A stretch of 64,000 bases of DNA from Polaribacter sp. IC066. Its GTDB lineage: Bacteria; Bacteroidota; Bacteroidia; Flavobacteriales; Flavobacteriaceae. The stretch lies in the NCBI RefSeq assembly GCF_007997085.1, contig NZ_VORR01000002.1, forward strand, positions 62,001 through 126,000, in the 5' to 3' direction. The position numbers and the translations under genes were made by a program. Below the pieces are notes generated by a model, which was not told the origin of the DNA, did not search any database, and saw nothing but the letters and a program-made list of their open reading frames with translations. Shown piece after piece: positions 1 to 9,480 of the stretch. The stretch's first letter is position 1; each line of letters starts with the position of its first letter.

Positions 1-3000
1 TTAAAACCTAAACTTCTGCTGGTGGCATAACTCATATCTTCCACTCCGCTAACAAATCCGTTTCCTTGAACGGCTAATTGTTCTGGGTCGAAATGCGGAT
101 TTTCTGTAATCACAAATAAGTTATTGCCGATAAAAGAAAAGTTCATATCAGATGCATCTTGTAAGCCTAAAAAACCCTCATTTAAATGTAAGGTATACCC
201 AAAAGAAAACTGACGTAATTTTAAGAAAGAAGCATCATACACATTGTTTTCTTCGTGATTTCTGTCGTAAAATTGTCTGTAATAACTTTCTGCAGAAACA
301 GGAACTGTGTTGGGTTGGCCAGAATTTATATTTACACCTTGCGCCACAATACCGGCATCAGGCCTAAAGGCAGTTTCGGCTAATTGACCACCAACATTTC
401 CTAGCGCTCTCGTTCTTGAAACGATTTCTCCTCCTTGACGCCAATCAAACAAAAAGCTTGCATTAAAACTTTTATAATTGAAAGAGTTGTTCCAACCTAG
501 CGTAAAATCAGGATTGTAGTTCCCGATTTTAATCAAATTATTATCAGCGATATAACGGCCATTATCATCTAAAAGAAATTGACCTTCTGTGTTTTTCTGA
601 TATCCAGTTCCATACATGTCGCCAACTCGTCCGCCTTCTTCTACCTGAAACCAAACTGTCTGATTGGCGCTGTTGTAAATGCTACTATACGCCAACGTTA
701 AACGGCCTTCATCTTGGGGTAAATCGTTAACCACAGATCTATTGGTGGCAAAATTGAAGGTAGTATTCCAAGTAAAATTTCTATTTCTAATGGGCGTTCC
801 GCTTAAAATAATTTCAACACCGGTTGTCGTTACTTTTCCGCCATTAATTACTTGCTGATGATAGCCAGATGAAATTGCAATGGGTAAAGAAATAATTTGA
901 TCGCTTGTGGTGGCATTATAGTAGGTGAAATCGATATTTAATCGGTCTTTAAAGAAACGTATATCTGCACCAAATTCATAAGAAGTCGTAACTTCTGGTT
1001 TTAAATTTGCATTCGGAATAAAATTTTGATTGCTAAATGTGGGCTGGCCGTTAAAGACCGTTTGCGATACAAAGGCGCTAGATGTTTGATAGGGATTGGT
1101 GTCATTACCAACTTGTGCAACACTCGCTCTTAACTTCGCAAATGAAATATTTTCTGGCAATTTTACAAAATTTGATAGAATAAAACTTGTTGAAACTGAC
1201 GGATAAAAGAAAGAGGTTCCATCCACAGAAAAAGGAGTTGCCAAAGCACTAGACCAATCGTTTCTTCCTGTAACATCAACATATAAAAAATCTTTATAAC
1301 CAAATTTTGCAATTCCGTATAACGAATTAATTCGTTTTTTAGAATCGAATTGAAAAACTTCAATGGGCGATGCGGCATTGTTCAAACTAAAAATACCAGG
1401 TTGCGCTAAATTGGTTGTTTGCGATTGTTTTGTAGAAGCAGTTTGGTCTAATCTATTCCCTCCAAAAGAAGCATCAAAAGAAAAATCGCCAAAATTATCG
1501 GTATAATTTACCAAGAAATCTGTGTTTACTTCTCTGTAAAAAACATCATGTTCTGCATAGGCTCCGTTTTTAAAACGGTTGCTACTAAAGTTCCGTTTAA
1601 ATCTTCTTTTTTCTGATGAATAATCCATTCCAGAACGCAAAGAGATACTCAATTTTTCTGTAAACTGATGATTTAGAGAAATGTTTCCAAAAAGACGATC
1701 TCTGTGAAAAGAGTTGGTGTTTTCATGTAAGATAAAAAACGGATTATCAAAATACGTATAATTAAAATTATATTGTTGCACGCCCTCTAATCCGGGTTGC
1801 CAGTAGTCTCTTAAGTTCTCAATATTTAAAGATCTTGGTCCCCAAGCAACCAAAGAATAATTCACGTTTTCACTACCATAACCATTAGAAGGTCGGTTAT
1901 CACTGCTAGAATTTATATAATTTACAGAAGAGGTAATTCTAGTTTTTTCTGTCGGATTAAAATTAAGTTTTAAAGCCGTTGTTTTTCGATCTAAATTTAC
2001 ACCAGGAATAATAGATTCACTGTCTAAATCTGTAAAAGATAGTCGGTAAGAACCTCTCTGAAAACGATCGTTTATAGCTACATTATTAATGGTTGTAACG
2101 CCTGTTTGATAAAAATTTTTTAAATTATCTGGGTTCGATTGGAATAAAGTAGGCGTAATCGAATTACCAGAATACAAAGAAGTATCTCCACCACGAACGA
2201 TAGTTCCGTCTGCCAAAGTTACAGGACTATCGAATTGCGGAATGAGATTTCCAGCATCTAATCTGGGTCCCCAAGAATAAGATATGACGTCATTTACACC
2301 GGCGCCTAAACCATTTATGTATTCGAAATTACCAGAGTTTCCTTGTCCGTATTCATTTTGGAATTCAGGCAATCGAAAAGCAGTATCAAAAGTGATCGAA
2401 GAATTAATACTAATTCCCAAACCTTTCTTTTTTGTACCGTCTTTCGTTCTAATCACAATAACTCCGTTGGAAGCTCTTGTTCCGTACAAAGCGGCAGCAC
2501 TTGGTCCTTTTAGAACCGTTACAGACTTAATATCGTCAGGATTTACCTCCATGGCGCCATTTCCAAAATCTATTTCCTGAAAACCAGCAGCGGCCTCATT
2601 GGTGAAATTAAAAACAGTGTTGTTGTTAATTGGCGTTCCATCTACTACAAAAAGCGGATTGTTATTCGAAAAAGAAGCTTCTCCACGAATGGTTATTTTT
2701 GAGGAAGAACCAACGCCTGTTGCTCCTTGAGAAATCGTTACACCTGCTAATTTTCCTGCTAAATTATCTAGAAAATTAGGTGTTTTAACTTCCGTTAAAT
2801 TTTTTGTCTTTAGCTCTTGAACCACATAACCTAATTCTTTTGTTTTTCGATTGAGTCCTAAAGCGGTTACGACCACCTCATTTAAATTGGTGTCTTCCTC
2901 TTCTAAAAGAATATTGAAGACTGTTTGGTTACCAATCGTAATTTTTTGTGATTGATAGCCTAAATAAGAAAATTCTAAAACATCAGACTGTGAAGTAACG

Positions 3001-3176
3001 GTAATCGTAAAATCTCCATTGTCATCTGTGGTGGTTCCTATTCCGTCTATAGTAGTGATGCTTACTACAGGTAATTTTTCGCCAGTATTTTTGTTTGTAA
3101 CGGTTCCTGTAATTTTAATTTGTGAAAAACTTACGCTAACAAGTAGCATAAAAATCCACATAAAAATGTGCTTCAT
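1..3176 (-). CDS. SusC/RagA-family TonB-linked outer membrane receptor (3' end off window)
   Basis: Reading leftward from the ATG at 3176, one open frame runs to base 1 without a stop. The frame's final residues (…SRSLGF) look like the last beta-strand, so only a few codons are missing. The N-terminus is a signal peptide (MKHIFMWIFMLLVSVSFSQ), then a carboxypeptidase-regulatory-like domain (about residues 20-105). A TonB plug follows with FVVDGTPI and LKGPSAAALYGTRASNG, both typical of SusC. The rest is a beta-barrel of about 800 residues. Such proteins import glycans or peptides across the outer membrane with a SusD lipoprotein and TonB/ExbBD. A SusD gene would be expected just past the left edge. 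The substrate cannot be told. The TTA at bases 1-3 is not in frame and is not the stop. Confidence 0.93.
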   Translation of the reverse strand, partial: MKHIFMWIFMLLVSVSFSQIKITGTVTNKNTGEKLPVVSITTIDGIGTTTDDNGDFTITVTSQSDVLEFSYLGYQSQKITIGNQTVFNILLEEEDTNLNEVVVTALGLNRKTKELGYVVQELKTKNLTEVKTPNFLDNLAGKLAGVTISQGATGVGSSSKITIRGEASFSNNNPLFVVDGTPINNNTVFNFTNEAAAGFQEIDFGNGAMEVNPDDIKSVTVLKGPSAAALYGTRASNGVIVIRTKDGTKKKGLGISINSSITFDTAFRLPEFQNEYGQGNSGNFEYINGLGAGVNDVISYSWGPRLDAGNLIPQFDSPVTLADGTIVRGGDTSLYSGNSITPTLFQSNPDNLKNFYQTGVTTINNVAINDRFQRGSYRLSFTDLDSESIIPGVNLDRKTTALKLNFNPTEKTRITSSVNYINSSSDNRPSNGYGSENVNYSLVAWGPRSLNIENLRDYWQPGLEGVQQYNFNYTYFDNPFFILHENTNSFHRDRLFGNISLNHQFTEKLSISLRSGMDYSSEKRRFKRNFSSNRFKNGAYAEHDVFYREVNTDFLVNYTDNFGDFSFDASFGGNRLDQTASTKQSQTTNLAQPGIFSLNNAASPIEVFQFDSKKRINSLYGIAKFGYKDFLYVDVTGRNDWSSALATPFSVDGTSFFYPSVSTSFILSNFVKLPENISFAKLRASVAQVGNDTNPYQTSSAFVSQTVFNGQPTFSNQNFIPNANLKPEVTTSYEFGADIRFFKDRLNIDFTYYNATTSDQIISLPIAISSGYHQQVINGGKVTTTGVEIILSGTPIRNRNFTWNTTFNFATNRSVVNDLPQDEGRLTLAYSSIYNSANQTVWFQVEEGGRVGDMYGTGYQKNTEGQFLLDDNGRYIADNNLIKIGNYNPDFTLGWNNSFNYKSFNASFLFDWRQGGEIVSRTRALGNVGGQLAETAFRPDAGIVAQGVNINSGQPNTVPVSAESYYRQFYDRNHEENNVYDASFLKLRQFSFGYTLHLNEGFLGLQDASDMNFSFIGNNLFVITENPHFDPEQLAVQGNGFVSGVEDMSYATSRSLGF

Positions 3177-3238
3177 TTAGTAATGATTTTGTGTAAAATA
3201 AATGGTTGATTTTTAATCTCAAAAAAAGTAATACGAAG

Positions 3239-3922
3239 TTATGTACACGAGATTATGGGAGAACCTTTATTAAGGTTTTGAGTGTAGGAAGTTTCTGAAA
3301 AGAAAATAAACTCTTCGAGAAAAGTGTCTTTAGTTCTGAAGAATAATTCTTGTAAAAGTCTTAAAATGGAAAAAGAAATTTTCTTGAAGCTGTTAAGAAT
3401 TGTTTTGAGATCTTCTTTTGTATCGAGGTCATTTAGAGGTTCTAGAAAGTTAATTTCTAAATGATTTTTATCTGCAATAGACGAAATACATTTTTGTAAA
3501 CGATTAGTTTGCCAAGGTAATTTTAAAAATGTTTCTTTCTGAAAATGCTTTTTTTTGAGCCCCATTAAATAGAAACCACCATCTATTGAAGGGCCTAAAA
3601 CAAAATCATTTTTTTCTAATTGATGCAGCGTATGAACTAAATGACGCGTTTTTAAATGCGGAGTATCATTACCAACGGTAATGACGTTTTCAAAACCGTT
3701 GTTAAAAACACTTTCAATGGCATTAGAAAAACGCTCACCAAAAGTATTTCCAACTTGTTGTTTTTCAGAAATAAGAAAATAATCAATTCCCGATTTTTTA
3801 ACTTTTTTTAAAGTTTGATTATTCAGCGCAGAAAAAATATCCGCAGAAAGAAACGATTTTCTTTCTGCTTCTTTTTCAGCAGAATTTGCAAAAATTAATA
3901 TGGCAGTTTTCTTTTTGAGCAC
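3239..3922 (-). CDS. TIGR04282/DUF2064 GT-A-fold glycosyltransferase, arsenosugar-type
   Basis: A 227-residue protein that starts with GTG at 3922. It has the DUF2064 pattern: an N-terminal beta-strand TAILIFAN, then VGNDTPHL (nucleotide-sugar and metal site) and the strongly conserved GPSIDGGFYLMGL. This GT-A-like family is associated with arsenosugar biosynthesis clusters. It follows the arsS homologue on the same strand with a 193-bp gap. The gap holds a 21-bp hairpin repeat, so co-transcription is possible but not certain. The last 40 or so residues (from about SFKKISFSILRL) extend beyond the usual domain and are not recognised. The function in this organism is inferred from family and neighbours. 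Confidence 0.82.
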   Translation of the reverse strand: MLKKKTAILIFANSAEKEAERKSFLSADIFSALNNQTLKKVKKSGIDYFLISEKQQVGNTFGERFSNAIESVFNNGFENVITVGNDTPHLKTRHLVHTLHQLEKNDFVLGPSIDGGFYLMGLKKKHFQKETFLKLPWQTNRLQKCISSIADKNHLEINFLEPLNDLDTKEDLKTILNSFKKISFSILRLLQELFFRTKDTFLEEFIFFSETSYTQNLNKGSPIISCT

Positions 3923-3933
3923 TTTTTATTTTT

Positions 3934-3980
3934 CTGCAAGGTTTTGATACTGAACTTGATTCAGTATCAAAATCTTGCAG
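3934..3980. repeat. 21-bp hairpin repeat of the CTGAA…TTCAG type
   Basis: Two 21-nt arms (3934-3954 and 3960-3980) pair with one G·T wobble around a 5-nt loop. A run of T follows on the + strand (3984-3990), so it could terminate rightward transcripts. The core CTGAACTTGATTCAG resembles sequences at 5184-5200 and 41221-41235. It therefore looks like a dispersed intergenic element rather than a dedicated terminator. Confidence 0.6.
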
Positions 3981-4115
3981 GTATTTTTTTAATTTATTAT
4001 TTTTTTCATAATTACAAGAAGTCCTAATTCTTTAGAGATACCTTTTGAAATATTTTAGCACCAATGTAGCTCCTTTTCTTCTTCGGGGAAATGCCCAAAG
4101 GGCAAAAAGGCTTCT

Positions 4116-5168
4116 TTACGCTACAATACCTTGGCAGCTGCTTCCTGCGCCAGCAGTGCAACCATAACAATGCTGATTGATAATTATATTTCTGTCTTGT
4201 AATAAATCTTCGTTATATTCTGAAATATGTTTTACTTTACTAGCTACTTTTAAATTTAGCATTTGATTAAAATCACAATCATACAACCAACCATCCCAAC
4301 TAATAGAAATAGTATTTGTACACATTACATTTTCTACAGCAGCAGGATTGTAGGCATCCAATAAGGAGTGCATATAATCTTCGTAATTATCAGATGCTAT
4401 TAAATAATCTAAAAAACGACTAATGGGTAAATTGGTAATCGCAAAAAGACTGTGAAAATCAATATCAAATTCACCTTTTAATTCTTTTTTGAAATCATTT
4501 TCTAACGCCTGCTGATCTCCGGGTAAAAATGCTCCTGAAGGATTATACACTAAATCTAATTTTAAATCAGAACCTTCTAAACCGTAACCTACCGCGTTTA
4601 ATTCTTGTAATGCTTTGATAGATTTATCAAAAACACCGTCACCACGTTGTTTGTCTGTTTTTCCACGCGTCCAGTGAGGCATTGAAGAAACTACATGAAC
4701 TCCGTGTTTTTTAAAGAATTCTGGTAAATCGTAATATTTTTTATTAGCTCTAATTATGGTTAGGTTAGAGCGCACAATAAAATCTTTAATTCCCGCTTTT
4801 GAGGCTTCTTCTACAAACCATCTAAAATTAGGATTCATTTCTGGGGCGCCACCTGTTAAATCTAATGTATGAGCTTCTGTCTTTTTGATAACATCTAAAC
4901 ATTGCTCCATTGTTTCTAAAGTCATAATTTCTTTACGATCAGGACCTGCATCAACATGACAATGTGAACACACTTGGTTGCACATATAACCGAGGTTTAT
5001 TTGCAGAATTTCTAGTTTTTTAGGACGCAATGGAAAATGACCTGTTTCTTTAATTTTTGCTGCAAATGTTGGTAATTCTCCGTTTGCGAAAATTCCGCTC
5101 GAAAGAATTTCCATTTGACGTGCCGTTTTTGCAATATCGTTATTTCTTGCTTTTAATGATTTTTTCAT
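4116..5168 (-). CDS. arsS: Arsenosugar biosynthesis radical SAM protein ArsS
   Basis: A 350-residue radical SAM enzyme. The [4Fe-4S] cluster motif is C63xxxC67xxC70 (CNQVCSHC), followed by DLTGGAPEMNP, which matches the family's SAM-binding GGxPE-like loop. The C-terminus carries further cysteines (CYGCTAGAGSSCQG) and a DUF3641-like domain, as in ArsS. Family knowledge: it builds the 5'-deoxyadenosyl-dimethylarsine intermediate of arsenosugars. Neighbours agree: the TIGR04282 glycosyltransferase lies downstream, and the AhpD-like and DUF547 proteins upstream on the same strand. No arsenic methyltransferase (ArsM) or nucleoside phosphorylase gene is visible in the window, so the pathway would need genes elsewhere. 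Confidence 0.9.
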   Translation of the reverse strand: MKKSLKARNNDIAKTARQMEILSSGIFANGELPTFAAKIKETGHFPLRPKKLEILQINLGYMCNQVCSHCHVDAGPDRKEIMTLETMEQCLDVIKKTEAHTLDLTGGAPEMNPNFRWFVEEASKAGIKDFIVRSNLTIIRANKKYYDLPEFFKKHGVHVVSSMPHWTRGKTDKQRGDGVFDKSIKALQELNAVGYGLEGSDLKLDLVYNPSGAFLPGDQQALENDFKKELKGEFDIDFHSLFAITNLPISRFLDYLIASDNYEDYMHSLLDAYNPAAVENVMCTNTISISWDGWLYDCDFNQMLNLKVASKVKHISEYNEDLLQDRNIIINQHCYGCTAGAGSSCQGIVA

Positions 5169-5592
5169 GCTAAACTTTCTTGTGCTGAATTTGGTTCAGC
5201 ATCTTAATGCTTCTAATTCTTTAAATTATATACGTAAAAAATTGTGGTTTGGTTCTGTTGTAAAGCTTATTTTAAATTATGGATGTCACATTGAGCTTGT
5301 CGAAATGCTTTTTAAATGCTGTAAATTATTTTAAAATCCTTTTAAAGATTAGTGAAGTTTATTGTTTTTAGATCATGCCTTTTCTTGGGATACGCAGACT
5401 CTAATTTTCCAGTCCAAAAGAGCTTTAAATGAAGCACATTTTTTGCTTTTTAGTAAAAAATAGCTTTTTCTCTTTTTATGAGATCTCTCGTTTCTCTGGA
5501 TTAGCAGACTTTAAAATTTCATATAGAGATCACGCCCAAAAGCGTGATAAGCGACCTTTAAAATTTTGCCAAAAGGCAAAATTAGAGGCTGC
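5169..5592. other. Intergenic region between arsS and AhpD-like gene with short dispersed repeats
   Basis: 424 bp with no convincing gene. It holds a small hairpin GCTGAA-loop-TTCAGC (5184-5200) of the same type as the repeats at 3934-3980 and 41221. It also holds an ATTGAGCTTGTCGAAATG-type motif near 5290-5308, a common kind of intergenic repeat in flavobacteria. A possible 66-codon frame at 5429-5629 has no recognisable features and overlaps the 3' end of the neighbouring gene, so it is not called. Confidence 0.6.
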
Positions 5593-5928
5593 TTACATTT
5601 CCAACTTATTCACTTTATTCATCATTTGAACTCCATGCACTAAAGTTGCGCCACTTTTTATAGCGGCTCCAACATGAATTGCTTCCATCATTTGTTCTTT
5701 GGTAATGCCGCGTTGTAAACCGTCTTTTGTATAGGCATCTATGCAGTAAGGACATTGTTCTGTGTGTGCAACTGCCAAGGCAATTAAACTTTTTTCACGT
5801 GCCGTTAAAGCGCCTTCTTCAAATACTTTACCATAATAATCAAAAAATTTGTTGCCAAGTTCTTCATTCCATTCTGTAATTTTACCGAATTTTCTTAAAT
5901 CGGCCGCATCGTAATAATTTTTAGACAT
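5593..5928 (-). CDS. AhpD-like carboxymuconolactone decarboxylase-family protein (arsenosugar-associated)
   Basis: A 111-residue single-domain protein with the AhpD core. HTEQCPYCIDAYTKDGLQRG carries the redox CxxC pair and the downstream conserved region, followed by EQMMEAIHVGAAIKSG. Proteins of this size next to ArsS are annotated as arsenosugar-associated peroxidase-like. Location should be cytoplasmic, as no signal peptide is seen. It lies 38 bp downstream of the DUF547 gene on the same strand, so those two are probably co-transcribed. A separate alkylhydroperoxidase role cannot be excluded from sequence. Confidence 0.85.
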   Translation of the reverse strand: MSKNYYDAADLRKFGKITEWNEELGNKFFDYYGKVFEEGALTAREKSLIALAVAHTEQCPYCIDAYTKDGLQRGITKEQMMEAIHVGAAIKSGATLVHGVQMMNKVNKLEM

Positions 5929-5966
5929 TGGTATATTTTATGTAATTAAAAGTTGAAAGATAGTAA

Positions 5967-6677
5967 TTATTTGCTGTTCAAACTCCAATCGTATTTCAAA
6001 TAAGAGATTTTAGCATTGGGGTTTATTTCAGTTTTCGAATATGTATTTAAATACTCAATTACAGAGCCATTTTTTGTAAAATCGTCTTGAAACCAATCAA
6101 AAATTGAAGAGATTTGAACTTTATCTTTAGAGAGGTCGTTTCTAGAAGAATCATTCACAAATTCTTGCATTAATTTTTCTAGGGTAGCCTCTATGTTTTC
6201 TTCTGTAAAAGCGATGTTTCCTAATTTAGGACAAGAGCCAGAAGCGCAATTTACCGCCACATGAATTTTTGGATCAAACAACGTTTTACGTAAAATTTCG
6301 TGTTCTATATAATCTAACGTGTAGGTTGTTCCGCCAACTTTAGCAAACGAAATTTTCCAAGCAGTTTTGTCCTCTTCCTTAATATCCATGATACTTTTAA
6401 GAGGGTAATTTTCTAAAATTAGTTTAATGGTATAAGCGTTGTAGGCATTTATCCAAAAAGCTTTTTGTTTATTTTCTGACCATGAGCTTGTAGGTGAAGT
6501 TTTTTCTAAATAAGAAATATAACTATTTAATGCAGTTTCATCCGTTTTAAAGGCTTCGTAATCTACAATTCCGGTTTTAGAAACATGCTTTTGTAACAGA
6601 TCATTAAAAATTGAGCTTTGCGCATTTACTTTGGTACATGTTAGAAAAATGATTGTTATTAAAAATATATTTTTCAT
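5967..6677 (-). CDS. DUF547-domain exported protein
   Basis: A 236-residue protein with a clear signal peptide (MKNIFLITIIFLTCTKVNAQ). A DUF547 domain follows: KAFWINAYNAYTIKLIL, then HVAVNCASGSCPKLG. The invariant WINxYNA and NCxSxSCP blocks suggest a cysteine/histidine-type active site. Its biochemical role is not established. DUF547 genes often accompany arsenosugar clusters in Bacteroidota, and this one precedes the AhpD-like gene and arsS on the same strand. It probably acts in the periplasm. Confidence 0.85.
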   Translation of the reverse strand: MKNIFLITIIFLTCTKVNAQSSIFNDLLQKHVSKTGIVDYEAFKTDETALNSYISYLEKTSPTSSWSENKQKAFWINAYNAYTIKLILENYPLKSIMDIKEEDKTAWKISFAKVGGTTYTLDYIEHEILRKTLFDPKIHVAVNCASGSCPKLGNIAFTEENIEATLEKLMQEFVNDSSRNDLSKDKVQISSIFDWFQDDFTKNGSVIEYLNTYSKTEINPNAKISYLKYDWSLNSK

Positions 6678-6747
6678 GAGTTATGTTGTTTTCCGATTTG
6701 TTAGACGAAGTCTTTTTTCATTGATTACAAAAAAGAGTTCAATAATT

Positions 6748-7479
6748 TTAAACTTTTTTTTGATCGATTTTATTGTCGGAACCAAATAAAATTTCATCTG
6801 TAATTTCATCTGTAATTGCTAATTTAAATCGCCGTTTAAAGAGAAAAACGGCACCATACAATATAGGAGTATCTAAAACGGCAACCACTACCTTAAAAAG
6901 AAAACCACTAATTAAAAGACTAGTAAAAATAGGCCAAGGTAAAATTTGAAAAGAACAGAGTAAAAATAATACTGTAAACGTATCTATAAATTGAGAAGCA
7001 AATGTTGAAAAGTTATTTCGAAGCCATAAATGTTTCCCTTTCGTAAGGTCTTTCCAAAAATGAAAAATCTTAATATCGACAAATTGCGCACATAAATAAG
7101 CAATCATAGAAGCGAAAACAGCGAGCGGAGACAAGCCAAAAACTTGATGAAAAATAGCATCGTCTATGGGAGAATTTTCAATTGCAGGCGCAAAATCTGC
7201 CAGTAAAATAATGAGCATCGAAAAAAACGAAGCAAAGATACCAGCGATAACCACTTTGTTTGCTTTCTTTTTTCCGTAGATTTCTGATAAAATATCGGTA
7301 ATTAAAAAAGTGATGGGGTATGGTAAAATTCCGACAGAAATTTCAAAACGATACAAACCAAAAGGTTCCCAGTAAAAGAATTTCTGAAAAATTAAGTTGG
7401 ACGCTACTAGCGATGCAATAAATAAAGCAGCTAGAATTAGGTAAATATTATCTGCTAATTTTTTGTCTTTACTTGTCAT
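6748..7479 (-). CDS. yhhQ: Queuosine-precursor transporter, YhhQ/VUT family
   Basis: A 243-residue integral membrane protein with about six to seven hydrophobic segments. The family signature is visible: LVASNLIFQKFF near the N-terminus, YPITFLITDILSEIYGKKKANKVV, and AYLCAQFVDIKIFHFWK. YhhQ (QPTR) takes up queuosine precursors such as preQ0/preQ1 for tRNA modification. The charged C-terminal tail is short. It is 70 bp upstream of the DUF547 gene on the same strand, but nothing suggests a functional link. No preQ1 riboswitch was recognised in the 276 bp before its start. Confidence 0.85.
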   Translation of the reverse strand: MTSKDKKLADNIYLILAALFIASLVASNLIFQKFFYWEPFGLYRFEISVGILPYPITFLITDILSEIYGKKKANKVVIAGIFASFFSMLIILLADFAPAIENSPIDDAIFHQVFGLSPLAVFASMIAYLCAQFVDIKIFHFWKDLTKGKHLWLRNNFSTFASQFIDTFTVLFLLCSFQILPWPIFTSLLISGFLFKVVVAVLDTPILYGAVFLFKRRFKLAITDEITDEILFGSDNKIDQKKV

Positions 7480-7755
7480 AGAACGAAGTTACTAAATATT
7501 TGATCAGTTTTGATAATGCCGTTAACTTCTCGTTTGTTTTAGCCCTGATTGAAGCATTTGTTTGAGCTCTTTTTTAGGCCGAACTCTTTTAATAGCTGTT
7601 ATAAATCATAAAATTACTTCCACATTTGCACAGAGGTTGAAATAAATTAAGCCTAAAAAAAGCGAGTGCGGAAAGCAGGAAATAGCTTCAAATAAAAATG
7701 ATTATTTTCGCAGTCTGTATTACAGTTAAACAAATCAACAACTAAACAAGATAAA

Positions 7756-8637
7756 ATGAAAGCATATATTTTTCCGGGTCAAGGAGCACAATTTACAGGA
7801 ATGGGATTGGATTTATACGAAAAGTATCCGTTAGCGCAAGAATATTTTGAAAAGGCGAACGATATTTTAGGGTTCTCAATCACAGATATTATGTTCGAAG
7901 GAACTGCCGACCAATTAAAAGAAACGAAAGTTACACAGCCTGCAATCTTTTTACATTCAGTAATTTTAGCGAAAGTTTTAGGAGATTCTTTTCAACCAGA
8001 AATGGTGGCAGGTCATTCTTTAGGAGAATTATCTGCTTTAGTTGCCAATGGCGTTTTGTCTTTTGAAGACGGATTAAAATTAGTTTCTAAACGTGCTTTG
8101 GCAATGCAAAAAGCATGCGAAATTACACCTTCTACCATGGCCGCAGTTTTAAAATTAGAAGATACAATTGTAGAAGATATTTGCGCCGAAATTGATGGAG
8201 TTGTAGTTGCTGCAAATTACAATTGCCCGGGTCAATTGGTTATTTCTGGTGAAATTTCTGCCGTTGAAGAGGCGTGTAAAGTATTAACAGAAAAAGGAGG
8301 AAGAACAATTATGTTACCCGTTGGCGGGGCATTTCATTCGCCAATGATGGAGCCGGCTAGAGAAGAGTTAGCGGCGGCAATTGAAGCAACCGAATTTAGC
8401 AAACCTACCTGTGCAGTGTATCAGAATGTAGTGGCAAAGGCAGTTACAAATCCTGATGAGATTAAAGAAAATTTAATGAGTCAGCTAACCGCGCCAGTAA
8501 AATGGACACAATCCATACAACAAATGATTGTTGATGGAGGAACTGAATTTATAGAAGTGGGTCCAGGGAAAGTGTTACAAGGATTAATGCGTAAAATTGA
8601 TAGAAGTGTTGCTGCAAGTGGTGCAGTAGTTGTATAA
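7756..8637 (+). CDS. fabD: Malonyl CoA-acyl carrier protein transacylase FabD
   Basis: A 293-residue protein matching FabD throughout. FPGQGAQFTGMG lies at residues 5-16. The nucleophile elbow GHSLGE carries Ser88, and the catalytic histidine is in GGAFHSPMM (His194). The C-terminal EVGPGKVLQGL completes the fold. It transfers malonyl from CoA to ACP for fatty acid synthesis in the cytoplasm. It stands alone as the first rightward gene and ends in a strong intrinsic terminator. The ATG at 7756 is preceded by an A-rich leader, as is usual in this phylum. Confidence 0.97.
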   Translation: MKAYIFPGQGAQFTGMGLDLYEKYPLAQEYFEKANDILGFSITDIMFEGTADQLKETKVTQPAIFLHSVILAKVLGDSFQPEMVAGHSLGELSALVANGVLSFEDGLKLVSKRALAMQKACEITPSTMAAVLKLEDTIVEDICAEIDGVVVAANYNCPGQLVISGEISAVEEACKVLTEKGGRTIMLPVGGAFHSPMMEPAREELAAAIEATEFSKPTCAVYQNVVAKAVTNPDEIKENLMSQLTAPVKWTQSIQQMIVDGGTEFIEVGPGKVLQGLMRKIDRSVAASGAVVV

Positions 8638-8661
8638 AAAATTAAAATTAAGGATTAAAAG

Positions 8662-8697
8662 AGCTTGTAAAATTAATTGTTTTACAAGCTTTTTTTA
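8662..8697 (+). terminator. Intrinsic terminator of fabD
   Basis: An 11-bp perfect stem, AGCTTGTAAAA (8662-8672) with TTTTACAAGCT (8680-8690), has a 7-nt loop and is followed by six T. It begins 25 bp after the fabD stop. Confidence 0.92.
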
Positions 8698-9446
8698 TGA
8701 TGTTTTGCGGCTATGATTTAAAATTATAAGTGCCTGTTTAAAGATAGTTTAAGTGAATAAATTGTTTTAAAATAGAGAGTATTCACTTGTTTCTAAAAGG
8801 ATATCTGCGATTATTAAAAACGGAAAGACACTAATATTTTATCTTTTATTCGTGTTTTTTCGGTAAGATAGAGGGTATAGAAAAGCAGAAAGCGGATGAA
8901 ATGTAAGAGACAAATCATCTTTGGAATCCAATAAAATTTATTGTCTACTGAATAATACTAGGGTCATGATTTCAAATAAACCTGCACTTCAAACTACAAT
9001 TTCTCTTCAAAATTTGCAGACTTTCCTTTAATTACAAGGATAGCCAAATGGAATTATCGCTATTTATAAAAGTAGGCATATAAACCAAGCTAACCTTCAG
9101 TATAAATGACAAACCTCCATAAAAAATAAAAATAATACGATTAAAAGGGTGTTTGTATGGTATCCCGTAAATAATATTAAAATATTTGTCATACTCTTGT
9201 TTAAAATTAAGAAGATAGGCAATATTAAAAATTAGGGTTAATCATATAGTTTCAAGGATTGTATTGTTTTTAGAATAGCAAGTTATATTTGATAAAACCA
9301 AACTTGTTTTAGAGATAAAAATTAATAGAAAATAGATTTAAAAGGCTTCTTTAAATTTTAATTTTTGGAAGTAAATAAGGATGGACACATTGTATTATCT
9401 TTAGAAAAAAAAACAGATAACACTTATATTTATACAGATATAAGGA
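8698..9446. other. Gene-poor stretch at the left border of the accessory region
   Basis: About 750 AT-rich bases with no open frame that looks like a gene on either strand. No clear copy of the module-separating repeat was found here. The sequence changes to module-like character near 9447, where GTTG and then ATAATTAACCAC resemble the start of the next module (10621). Confidence 0.5.
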
Positions 9447-9480
9447 GTTGTGCATAATTAACCACGAACTTCAAAAATGA

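Noticed and set aside
1..3. TTA at the left edge as the receptor stop codon
   Set aside because: It is not in the reading frame set by the ATG at 3176. The coding frame runs through bases 3-5 and off the edge.
5429..5629. Small + strand frame between arsS and the AhpD-like gene
   Set aside because: It overlaps the end of a solid gene on the other strand, has no homology that I recognise, and sits in repeat-rich intergenic sequence.
8698..9446. Possible integrase or transposase remnant left of the array
   Set aside because: Fragments such as SKRISAIIKNGKTLIFYLL looked faintly recombinase-like, but no catalytic motif or continuous frame supports it.
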